NCBI GenBank assembly: GCA_964636125.1
Contig: CAZWPX010000006.1
Location: 62,001 to 126,000 of the forward strand
Direction of reading: 5' to 3'
Length of the DNA: 64,000 bases
Origin: CAJINA01 sp964636125
Lineage (GTDB): Bacteria; Desulfobacterota; Desulfobacteria; Desulfobacterales; CAJINA01
Position 1 is the first letter of the stretch; every line of letters begins with the position of its first letter. This document shows positions 48,950 to 56,742 of the stretch, piece by piece. The notes beneath the pieces are model-generated. The model did not search any database. It worked only from the letters and a program-made list of their open reading frames with translations, and was not told where the DNA came from. A program made the position numbers and the translations under genes.

Positions 48950-50080
48950 ATGCCGTACCTTGAAGTTAAAAAACTCCGCCTGGCCTCCGCAGCCCTCCTT
49001 GTACTGCACGCCGTCTTTTGCGGCCCGGCTGCCGCCCGGATCATCACAGATGCCGCTGGCCGCCAGGTTGATTTGCCGGCCAGGGTTGAACGGGTGATCT
49101 GCTCGGGACCGGGCGCCCTGCGTCTGCTGACCTACCTTCAAGCCCAGGACAGGGCGGTGGCTGTAGACAGCATGGAAAAGCGTAAACCCCGATTTGAAGC
49201 CCGTCCCTACGCTTTTGCCAATCCCCGGTTTAAAACCCTCCCGCTCTTTGGGGATTTCAGGGGACACGATCACCCGGAGTTGGTCCTGGGCCTGGACCCG
49301 CAGCCCCAGGTGATCTTCAAAACCTTTGCCGGCATGGGGCATGACCCGGTGGAACTGCAGAAAAAGACCGGGATACCGGTAGTGGTCCTGAACTACGGGG
49401 ACCTCGGGGCCCACCGCGATCGTTTTTACCAGGCCCTGGCCATCATGGGCCGGGTACTGGATAAACCTGAAAGGGCAGCCGAACTGACTGCCTTTTTCGA
49501 GGCGGCCATCACCGACCTGGAAGACCGCACCCGGGATGTGTCAGACGCCCGGCGGCCCGCCTGTTTTGTCGGTGGTATAGCCTTTAGGGGCCCCCATGGG
49601 TTCCAGGCTACGGAACCGGGCTATCCGCCGTTCGTCTTCGCCGGCCTGCGCAACCTGGCCCATGATCCCAAAATGGAGAAGACCGCCCTGCGCCACAGCA
49701 ATATCGCCAAGGAGAAAATCGTGATGTGGGACCCCGGGTTTCTCTTCATGGATCTTTCCACCCTGCAGATGGGCAGCGGGGCCGGTGCCCTGCACGAGTT
49801 GAAAACCGATCCGGCCTACCAGGGCCTGACAGCCGTAAAAAGTGGCCGGGTGTATGGGCTTTTGCCCTATAACTGGTACACCCAGAACTTCGGGTCCATC
49901 CTGGCCAATGCCTATTTCCTGGGAAAGCTGTTTTTCCCGGAGCGGTTCACCGACATCGACCCGGCCGTCAAGGCGGACAGGCTTTATGCTTTTCTCGTTG
50001 GGCAACCGGTTTTCGAGCAGATGAGCCGGGCTTTCGGCGACCTGGCCTTTAAGCGTATAACCCTTGATAATCATCAGTAA
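48950..50080 (+). CDS. Periplasmic substrate-binding protein of a FecBCD/BtuFCD-type importer
   Basis: The 376-residue protein has an N-terminal signal (residues 10-30, LRLASAALLVLHAVFCG). A class III binding fold follows (ARIITDAAGRQVDLPARVER, VICSGPGALRLLTYLQAQDR, TFAGMGHDPVELQKKTGIPV). The family takes up ferric siderophores, cobalamin, heme or, in the MolABC group, molybdate. The permease and ATPase genes follow, then fmdE. Placement beside FmdE, a protein tied to Mo/W formylmethanofuran dehydrogenase context, makes an oxyanion or metal-cofactor ligand plausible, but no residue decides it. GAAAGGAAG lies 11 nt before the ATG. A terminator hairpin in the leader suggests ligand control. Confidence 0.85.
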   Translation: MPYLEVKKLRLASAALLVLHAVFCGPAAARIITDAAGRQVDLPARVERVICSGPGALRLLTYLQAQDRAVAVDSMEKRKPRFEARPYAFANPRFKTLPLFGDFRGHDHPELVLGLDPQPQVIFKTFAGMGHDPVELQKKTGIPVVVLNYGDLGAHRDRFYQALAIMGRVLDKPERAAELTAFFEAAITDLEDRTRDVSDARRPACFVGGIAFRGPHGFQATEPGYPPFVFAGLRNLAHDPKMEKTALRHSNIAKEKIVMWDPGFLFMDLSTLQMGSGAGALHELKTDPAYQGLTAVKSGRVYGLLPYNWYTQNFGSILANAYFLGKLFFPERFTDIDPAVKADRLYAFLVGQPVFEQMSRAFGDLAFKRITLDNHQ

Positions 50081-50082
50081 CC

Positions 50083-50202
50083 CCCCGGTTTTGCCGGGGA
50101 GACTCCCGGCGTTTGACAGTTCCGTAATTTGTCGAACTGCTGAGGCGATGATTATTATAAATTCAATAACCGACGGTGCATTTGACAATATCTGTTTGTC
50201 AA
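50083..50202 (+). promoter_or_regulatory. Hairpins between binding-protein and permease genes
   Basis: CCCCGG and CCGGGG form a stem around TTTTG just after the stop codon (about 50083-50100). TTGACAA (50182-50188) and TTGTCAA (50196-50202) are a perfect 7-bp inverted repeat with 7 nt between, which could be an operator or a weak hairpin. Termination or operator function cannot be told apart. Confidence 0.45.
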
Positions 50203-50229
50203 GACCGCCGTAGCGGTTAACAATCCATT

Positions 50230-50248
50230 CCTCCGGCTTTGCCGGAGG
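50230..50248 (+). promoter_or_regulatory. Hairpin that buries the permease Shine-Dalgarno
   Basis: CCTCCGGC (50230-50237) and GCCGGAGG (50241-50248) form a perfect 8-bp stem with a TTT loop. The GGAGG of the 3' arm is the only SD, 8 nt before the ATG at 50257. The hairpin must open for the permease to be translated. Confidence 0.6.
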
Positions 50249-50256
50249 TCATTGAA

Positions 50257-51342
50257 ATGAAAGCGATGCGCATGCACCTTGAGCACGGAACCATCAACCC
50301 GGACTACACCCGTTATGTGGGCCGGAAAATTTTTTTTGTCGCCGCAGGGGGCCTGATCCTGGGCCTGATCGCAATTTACAGCCTCTCCCTGGGGGCTGCC
50401 GATCTTTCTATGGTGGAAGTTGTCCGTTCCCTGGCCGGTACCAGTGGGCTGAAGCAGCACAACCTGATCGTCTGGAACATTCGCCTACCCCAAATCCTGG
50501 CAGCCATTGTGGCCGGGGCCGGTCTGGCCATTTCCGGCGGGGTCATGCAGTCGGTCCTGAGAAACCCGCTGGGTTCACCGTTTACGCTGGGGATCTCCCA
50601 CGCCGCGGCTTTTGGCGCTGCGCTGGCCGTCATGGCCCTAGATTCCGGCGTGATGGCCGATATTCGCATGGGGGCGCTAACCCTTTCAAGCCCCGGCCTG
50701 ACCACCCTGTCAGCCTTTGTTTTCAGCCTGGCGGCGGCCCTGGTAATCGTGGCAGTTTCAAGAATGCGGGGCGCCTCACCGGAGGCGATGGTGCTGTCGG
50801 GGGTAGCCCTCGGCGCCCTGTTTACAGCCGGAACCATGTTTTTGCAATTCTTCGCCGATGACGTACAATTGGCGGCCATGGTCTTCTGGACCTTCGGAGA
50901 TACAGCCCGGGCCAGCTGGGCGGAATTGGGTATCCTGACGGCGGTTACGCTGGGGGCCCTTGCCTTTTTTATACTGAACACCTGGAACTACAATGCCGTG
51001 GACGCCGGCGATGAAACAGCCCGGGGGCTCGGCGTCCGGGTGGCACACATCCGCCTGGCCGGAATGCTCATCGCCTCCCTGGTCACGGCGGTATCCGTGG
51101 CGGTTTTAGGGATCATCGGATTTGTCGGCCTGGTGGCCCCCCACATGGTGCGGCGGCTGATAGGGGCGGACAACCGTTTTCTGCTGCCGGCCACGGCCGT
51201 GGCCGGGGCCGGTCTGCTCCTGGTGTCCGATACGACCGCCCGCCTGATACTGGCCCCGCATCTTGTACCGGTCTCCATCCTGACCGCTTTTATGGGAGCA
51301 CCGGTTTTTATTTACCTGATTGTAAGGGGGCAAAGCCGTTGA
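50257..51342 (+). CDS. FecCD-type ABC importer permease
   Basis: The 361-residue protein has about ten helices. The family marks are WNIRLPQILAAIVAGAGLAI, SGGVMQSVLRNPLGSPFTLG (the coupling region), and LGIIGFVGLVAPHMVRRLIG near residue 285. It is the channel of an iron-complex, cobalamin or MolB-like importer. The frame extends to 50239, but ATG 50257 follows GGAGG by 8 nt. That SD lies inside a perfect hairpin. The gene ends in an ATGA overlap with the ATPase gene. Confidence 0.92.
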   Translation: MKAMRMHLEHGTINPDYTRYVGRKIFFVAAGGLILGLIAIYSLSLGAADLSMVEVVRSLAGTSGLKQHNLIVWNIRLPQILAAIVAGAGLAISGGVMQSVLRNPLGSPFTLGISHAAAFGAALAVMALDSGVMADIRMGALTLSSPGLTTLSAFVFSLAAALVIVAVSRMRGASPEAMVLSGVALGALFTAGTMFLQFFADDVQLAAMVFWTFGDTARASWAELGILTAVTLGALAFFILNTWNYNAVDAGDETARGLGVRVAHIRLAGMLIASLVTAVSVAVLGIIGFVGLVAPHMVRRLIGADNRFLLPATAVAGAGLLLVSDTTARLILAPHLVPVSILTAFMGAPVFIYLIVRGQSR

Positions 51343-52133
51343 TGTTAAATGTCGACCAGGTCGCTTTCGGTTACAATGGCCGCCGGGTGCTCGACGGCCT
51401 CAGTTTTGGGGTTGAAAAGGGTGAAATCCTGGTGATTCTGGGCCCCAACGGGGTCGGTAAGACAACCCTGCTGCGTTGTATCAACGGGATTTTAAAACCC
51501 GCGGCGGGCGCCGTGATGGTCGCGGATAAAGACGTGCTGAAAATGGATGCCCTGGCCGTGGCCCGGCGGATTGGTTACGTGGCCCAGAATCAGGCCGTGG
51601 GCCGCCTCACCGCCTATGATGCCATTTTGCTTGGCCGCCGGCCCCACGTGCGCTTCCGGGTGACCCCCCGGGACCTGCACCTGGTCGACGGTGCCATAAA
51701 GAGCCTGCACCTTGAAGACCTGGCCATGCGCTACATCGACCGGATGAGCGGCGGCGAATTGCAGAAAGTGGCCATCGGCCGGGCCCTGGTCCAGGAACCG
51801 GGGCTGCTGCTCCTGGACGAACCCACCAGCAGCCTCGACCTTAAAAACCAGGTTGAAATTCTCAGTCTGGTCCGGCACATCGTGCACGGACACGGTGTGT
51901 GTGCCGTGATGACCATGCATGATCTCAACCTCGCCCTCAGGTACGCGGACAAGTACCTTTTTTTAAAGGACGGCCGCATCCATGCCGTCGGCAGTTCAAG
52001 GACGGTCAGCGCCCGGACCATCGAAGAGGTTTACGGCCTGCCAGTTGAAATACATCAGAAAAACGGGTATCCAGTCGTTATTCCCCTGGACCCGCCAGAA
52101 AGGAGTCACACACATGACCTGCACCTATCCTGA
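51339..52133 (+). CDS. ABC importer ATPase (FecE/BtuD type)
   Basis: The 264-residue protein has Walker A LGPNGVGKTTLLRCI, Q-loop YVAQNQAVGRL, signature RMSGGELQKVAIGRALVQEP, Walker B LLLLDEPTSSLDL and switch His in VMTMHDLNLALRYADK. All are intact. It powers the permease upstream and overlaps it by 4 bp. Its 3' end overlaps the start of fmdE by about 20 bp, so the three products are coupled. Confidence 0.95.
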   Translation: MMLNVDQVAFGYNGRRVLDGLSFGVEKGEILVILGPNGVGKTTLLRCINGILKPAAGAVMVADKDVLKMDALAVARRIGYVAQNQAVGRLTAYDAILLGRRPHVRFRVTPRDLHLVDGAIKSLHLEDLAMRYIDRMSGGELQKVAIGRALVQEPGLLLLDEPTSSLDLKNQVEILSLVRHIVHGHGVCAVMTMHDLNLALRYADKYLFLKDGRIHAVGSSRTVSARTIEEVYGLPVEIHQKNGYPVVIPLDPPERSHTHDLHLS

Positions 52134-52725
52134 AGAAAAGATCGAACAGACCATCGCCTTTCACGGCCATTCCTGCCCCGGCCTGGCCATTGGCATCCGG
52201 GCGGCGGAACTGGCCCGTGAGCGGCTGGGCACACCGGCCCAAAGCGACCTGGTGGCCGTGGCCGAAACCGACATGTGCGGCCTGGACGCCATCCAGTATC
52301 TCACTGGCTGCACCTACGGCAAGGGCAACCTGATCCACAAGGACCTGGGCAAGATGGCGTTTTCCTTTTACGACCGGAAGACCGGCAAGGGGTTTCGGGC
52401 TCTGCTTAACCCGAATGCCCGGGCATCCTTCAGTGATGAGATGCGCGATCTCATGCGAAAAGTCGCAGGCAATACCGCCACCCGGCAAGAACAGGAGCGG
52501 TCGGATGCCCTGCGGTCCGAACTGCAGACGCAATATATGACCCTGCCGCTGGATGAGATGTTTCTGGTGAAAGCGTCCCCGGCCCCGGCCCCCCGGCGCG
52601 CGCGGATCCTCGACAGCCTGTCGTGCGCCCGGTGCGGGGAGATGACCATGGAGTCCCGTACCCGCCGTTTTGACGGGCAGACCCTGTGTATTCCCTGTTT
52701 TGATAAGGTGGAGCAAAAAATGTAG
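52114..52725 (+). CDS. fmdE: FmdE family protein with C-terminal zinc ribbon
   Basis: The 203-residue protein has the FmdE core: AFHGHSCPGLAIGIRAAELA (His and Cys of the metal site), ETDMCGLDAIQYLTGCTYG and GKGNLIHKDLGKMAFSFYDR. A C-terminal zinc ribbon follows, with Cys pairs in LSCARCGEMTME and LCIPCFDKVE. FmdE was named from a gene cluster with formylmethanofuran dehydrogenase; its molecular role is not settled and it occurs with importer genes in many anaerobes. AAGGAG lies 8 nt before the ATG at 52114. The overlapping frame from 51982 is not used. Confidence 0.9.
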   Translation: MTCTYPEEKIEQTIAFHGHSCPGLAIGIRAAELARERLGTPAQSDLVAVAETDMCGLDAIQYLTGCTYGKGNLIHKDLGKMAFSFYDRKTGKGFRALLNPNARASFSDEMRDLMRKVAGNTATRQEQERSDALRSELQTQYMTLPLDEMFLVKASPAPAPRRARILDSLSCARCGEMTMESRTRRFDGQTLCIPCFDKVEQKM

Positions 52726-52915
52726 CGCCAGCGGCATTGGGCAGGCCGAAAGCAGCACTGACCCGGCAAAGCGTTTCGGCCTGTTGCTGCCCCCACATCA
52801 TACCCAAACCGGTTCCGTTATCGTTCAGGCCCACCGGCATACAGTGCATCAGGCTGACTGTATACAGAAAGGGGCCCATGGGGTGGTCCAGGTTGTCCCC
52901 GTGGCGGGAACCGTT

Positions 52916-54973
52916 TCATCCGGCAGCCTTCCCCGAGTTGTCCGGCGCCAGTACCAGGGCACACCGGCTGGGCAGGTACAACCGTACCTGCCAGGCGGGG
53001 TCTTCGGACCCGGACACGGGCCCGGCCGCGTGTTCCTGCCCGGGAACCAGCCGTTCGTGACCGCCGAATCGGCCCTCATCCGTGTTGAGCACCATGCGGT
53101 AACGATCCGCTTTGCCCACCGGCAGCGCGTAATCGGTAAACGAAGCTTCCGGGTGGAAATTGAAAGCCAGCAACAAGTCACCGCGCCGAAAAGCCAGAAT
53201 TTTATCCGCCTGGTGCACATGCACACGTTCCAGCATTGAGGTTTCAAAGAGCCTGGTCTTGCGGGCCATTTGAAGCATGGCCCGGTCAAAGCGGGCCAGA
53301 CGGCAATAGTTAAGTTCCGGATCGTCCGTCAGGTGCCACTGCCGGCGGGCATAGTGATACGACCAGTTGTTGCCGGCCCGGGGAAAATCAATCCACTCCG
53401 GGTGGCCAAACTCATTGCCCATGAAGGTGAGGTACCCGCTGCCGGCTGTGGCCAGGGTAATCAAACGGATCATCTTGTGCAGGGCCAGGCCCCGGGCAAC
53501 AACCAGATTCGGATCGGTGGCCTGCATGTGATCGAAAATAGTATCACCCAGCAGCCTGAAAATCAGGGTCTGATCTCCAACCAGGGCCTGGTCGTGGCTC
53601 TCGGCATAGCTGATGGTCTTCTCTTCGACCCGCCGGTTGATCAGTTCATGCCAGAGGTGTTCCAGGGGCCAGTTTTCGTCGGGAATGTCTTTGGTAAGCC
53701 GGATCCAGTAGTCCGGGATGCCCAGGGCAAAACGGTAATCAAAACCGAGGCCACCTGCCTTTGCAGGGGCGGCCAGGCCGGGAAAACCGCTCACATCTTC
53801 GGCAATGGTCACCGCCCCGGAATCCAGTTCGTGGATGACCCGGTTGGCCAGGGCCAGGTACACCAGGGCTTCCACGTCTACCTCGCGGCCAAAATAGTCT
53901 GCATACGAGGTAAACGCCTTTTCCAGGCCATGGTGGTGGTAGAGCATACTGGTCACCCCGTCGAACCGGAATCCATCCACACGATATTCGTCCATCCAGA
54001 AACGGCAATTGGAAAGTAAAAAGTGGAGAACTTGCGGCCGGGCATAATTGAAACAGCGTGAATCCCAGGCGGGATGCTGCCCGCGCGGACCGTCGTGGAA
54101 GTACTGGTACGGCGTCCCGTCGAAATGGCTGAGGCCCTCGGCCTCGTTTGTAACGGCATGTGAATGGATCAAATCCATGAGCACCCGCAGCCCGAAACCG
54201 TGGGCCGTGTCAATCAACTCTTTGAGTTCTTCGGGGGTGCCGAAGCGGGACGATGCCGCAAAGAAACTGGACACCTGGTAACCGAACGACGCGTAGTAGG
54301 GGTGTTCCGGCAGGGCCATCAATTGCAGCGTGTCATATCCGCCGGCGGCAATGCGCGGCAGCACCTGCCGGGTAAACTCCCGGTAGGTGCCCACTTTCCC
54401 GGCATCCTGGGCGATACCCACGTGGGCCTCGTAGATCAATAGCGGTGGCGTGGCTGCTCGTCTCAGGCGGTGGCGCCAGTGATACGTTTCAACCGGCCGC
54501 CAGACCTGCGCGGAAAATACCCCGGTGTTTGAATCCTGAACCACCCGTCGCGCGTAGGCCGGTACGCGGTCTCCCTGTCCGTCCGGCCACCTCAGATGCA
54601 GCCGGTAATGCATCCCGTGCCACAGGCTGTCGCCCGGCAGGCATAGCTCCCAATCGCCGTTGGCGTTGATCCGCTCAAGTGCGAAAGTATCACGCACCTG
54701 CCAGTCGGACATGTCGCCGACCAGGAAAACGGCCGTGGCATTGGGCGCCCATTCACGCATAATCCACCCATCGCCTGAACGGTGCAGCCCGTAATAGGTG
54801 TGCCCGCCAGCCAGTTCAGCCAGGGAGGCAGCCCCGCCGGACAACAGACGGCCGGCCATATCCTCAATGGCCTGTAAGTGCTGGCAGATCGTCTCCCGGT
54901 AGGGGGCCAGGAAAGCATCGGCGGTCACCAGGCGTTCAGCTTTCTGTTTCACATCAGCGGAGTATGGGGTCAT
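52916..54973 (-). CDS. glgB: 1,4-alpha-glucan branching enzyme (GH13, eukaryote-like type)
   Basis: The 685-residue protein has an N-terminal CBM48 (DGWIMREWAPNATAVFLVGD). The catalytic barrel follows with VLMDLIHSHAVTN (region I), GFRFDGVTSMLYHHHGLEKA (region II, Asp nucleophile), AEDVSGFPG (region III, Glu) and YAESHDQALVG (region IV, Asp). The SMLYHHHG segment marks the plant/animal-like branching enzymes. It makes alpha-1,6 branches in glycogen. ATG 54973 is chosen; the frame back to 55066 has no support. It is the last gene of the glycogen operon, about 110 bp after glgA. Confidence 0.93.
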   Translation of the reverse strand: MTPYSADVKQKAERLVTADAFLAPYRETICQHLQAIEDMAGRLLSGGAASLAELAGGHTYYGLHRSGDGWIMREWAPNATAVFLVGDMSDWQVRDTFALERINANGDWELCLPGDSLWHGMHYRLHLRWPDGQGDRVPAYARRVVQDSNTGVFSAQVWRPVETYHWRHRLRRAATPPLLIYEAHVGIAQDAGKVGTYREFTRQVLPRIAAGGYDTLQLMALPEHPYYASFGYQVSSFFAASSRFGTPEELKELIDTAHGFGLRVLMDLIHSHAVTNEAEGLSHFDGTPYQYFHDGPRGQHPAWDSRCFNYARPQVLHFLLSNCRFWMDEYRVDGFRFDGVTSMLYHHHGLEKAFTSYADYFGREVDVEALVYLALANRVIHELDSGAVTIAEDVSGFPGLAAPAKAGGLGFDYRFALGIPDYWIRLTKDIPDENWPLEHLWHELINRRVEEKTISYAESHDQALVGDQTLIFRLLGDTIFDHMQATDPNLVVARGLALHKMIRLITLATAGSGYLTFMGNEFGHPEWIDFPRAGNNWSYHYARRQWHLTDDPELNYCRLARFDRAMLQMARKTRLFETSMLERVHVHQADKILAFRRGDLLLAFNFHPEASFTDYALPVGKADRYRMVLNTDEGRFGGHERLVPGQEHAAGPVSGSEDPAWQVRLYLPSRCALVLAPDNSGKAAG

Positions 54974-55084
54974 CGGTCCATTTGTGCCTGTGCTTCGCTC
55001 GCTCAAAAATAACTTATGGGACGCAACACTAATCGCCTCTACCCGTTTTTGACACCCTCCTGGCAACGCAGCCCTCCAGGCCGC

Positions 55085-56605
55085 TCAACCGGTCGGGGAT
55101 ACAATCAGGGGCCGCTGCAGCATTTTCTCATACAGCGCCATGTAATGCTCGGCCGTGACAGCGTGGTTGAAACTGCCGGTCGCCTCGTGCATCACGCGCT
55201 CGATCTGGGGCGCCTTGACCGCTTCCGGCAGCCGGTGGAACTCTAGCGCCTGGCTGATTGCCCAAAAGAGCCCTTCGCTGTCCCACACATCAAACAGGAA
55301 ACCGTTGCCGCGTCCCTTATCCATATCCAGGGGCACGACCGTATCATGGATACCGCCGGTGTTGTGCGCCACGGGCAGGGCCCCATACAAGGGCCCGATC
55401 ATCTGGGGCAATCCGCACGGCTCGAACCGCGACGGCATCAGGATAAAATCGGCTGCCGCATAGGCCTTGCGGGCCAGATCCTCGTTAAAATCACAGATCG
55501 CCACCCGATTTGAAAATCCGTGAAAATGAACGATATCGGCAAATTGCGGTTTGAACTCCCCATTGGCCACGAAGATAATCTCCAGGTTCTCGTCCCAGTA
55601 AGTGTGGATAACCCGGTAGAGAACCTGGGCCAGCAGCTGGCAGCCTTTCTGGACGCTGTCCAGTCGGTGCGGCCAGAACAACAAGGGTGCCGCGCCATCC
55701 TGGATCAGCCCCACCTGCTGCTGCAGGTCCAGTTTGTTGGCCTGCTTGGCCGCCGGATGTTCCCTGGGTTCATAGTTGACGTGCAGGGTCGTGTCATCCC
55801 GGGGCGCAAAGGAAGGGTCCGGTGCGTTGAGAATACCGCTGGCGCACTCCGCGTGAAACTTATGGGACAGTTCCGCGCGGACCGGACCGGGTACAAAGTC
55901 GTGCTGCCCGCCGACAATTTCCTGCAAAAACGTGGGGCTCACCGTGTTGACAAAATGGGCCGCAAAAATCCCGCTGGCCAGCAGATCCACGGGATTGGCT
56001 TCCCGGACGGTTTCGTAATCATGGGCCATGTCGGCATAGTAGAGATTCTGCCAGAAATAAGCCGCGTCAATACCACGGTCCTCGATCTCGGCCAGCGATA
56101 ACTTGGTGGTGTGGATGTTGTGGACGGTAAACAGGCATGGAATCCCCCGTTGGCGGGCCAGGGCCGGGATCAGTCCGGTCATCCAGTCATTGCAGTGGAT
56201 CAGGTCCGGCCGAACCCGGGGAATGATATTGTTGATCACCTCCCGCTGAAAAGCCAGGGCGATGCGGCTGTTTTCCACCGCGTAGTTGGAGTAGACGTGA
56301 TCCAGGTAGAAAAATGCGCGGTCCTCGGCCAGGTGAATCCGGTCACCCGGCATGGTGCCGCGGATGCTGTCCAACGTCTTACCCAGCACCGGCGTTCGGC
56401 GGGCATTGAACATGGCCCGGTAGTCCGGCAGGGCGACGTGCACATCCGCACCATGTTCAAACAATGCCTTGATCAGGGCGGCGGAGACATCCGCCAGGCC
56501 GCCGGCTTTGGCGGACAGGTAGTTGGCCATGTTGCCCATGTTGTCCGGCAGGTAGGTCACCTCCGGGGTAACAACGAGAACGCGCGGGTTTTTCGATACT
56601 GTCAT
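55085..56605 (-). CDS. glgA: Glycogen synthase (GT5)
   Basis: The 506-residue protein has the N-terminal KAGGLADVSAALIKALFEHG (the nucleotide-sugar loop, K-x-GGL), then LIHCNDWMTGLIPALARQRG, and the C-terminal FEPCGLPQMIGPLYGALPVA with NTGGIHDTV (the catalytic Glu loop). GlgA adds glucose from ADP-glucose or UDP-glucose to the glycogen chain. ADP-glucose pyrophosphorylase (glgC) is not in the window. The ATG at 56605 has a strong GGGAGGGGG upstream. It lies between the phosphorylase and branching enzyme genes. Confidence 0.93.
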   Translation of the reverse strand: MTVSKNPRVLVVTPEVTYLPDNMGNMANYLSAKAGGLADVSAALIKALFEHGADVHVALPDYRAMFNARRTPVLGKTLDSIRGTMPGDRIHLAEDRAFFYLDHVYSNYAVENSRIALAFQREVINNIIPRVRPDLIHCNDWMTGLIPALARQRGIPCLFTVHNIHTTKLSLAEIEDRGIDAAYFWQNLYYADMAHDYETVREANPVDLLASGIFAAHFVNTVSPTFLQEIVGGQHDFVPGPVRAELSHKFHAECASGILNAPDPSFAPRDDTTLHVNYEPREHPAAKQANKLDLQQQVGLIQDGAAPLLFWPHRLDSVQKGCQLLAQVLYRVIHTYWDENLEIIFVANGEFKPQFADIVHFHGFSNRVAICDFNEDLARKAYAAADFILMPSRFEPCGLPQMIGPLYGALPVAHNTGGIHDTVVPLDMDKGRGNGFLFDVWDSEGLFWAISQALEFHRLPEAVKAPQIERVMHEATGSFNHAVTAEHYMALYEKMLQRPLIVSPTG

Positions 56606-56742
56606 GGCACCCCCTCCCTGGTGGTGGCCGTTTCGCCGCTGAGAATCACCAGCCGGCGGCACCGGTCTTCATCCGATTAAAATTAGCTCCGTCCTTGAAC
56701 TGAGACCAAATTGGGCATTCTGAAAAAGTTTCAATACGTGTA

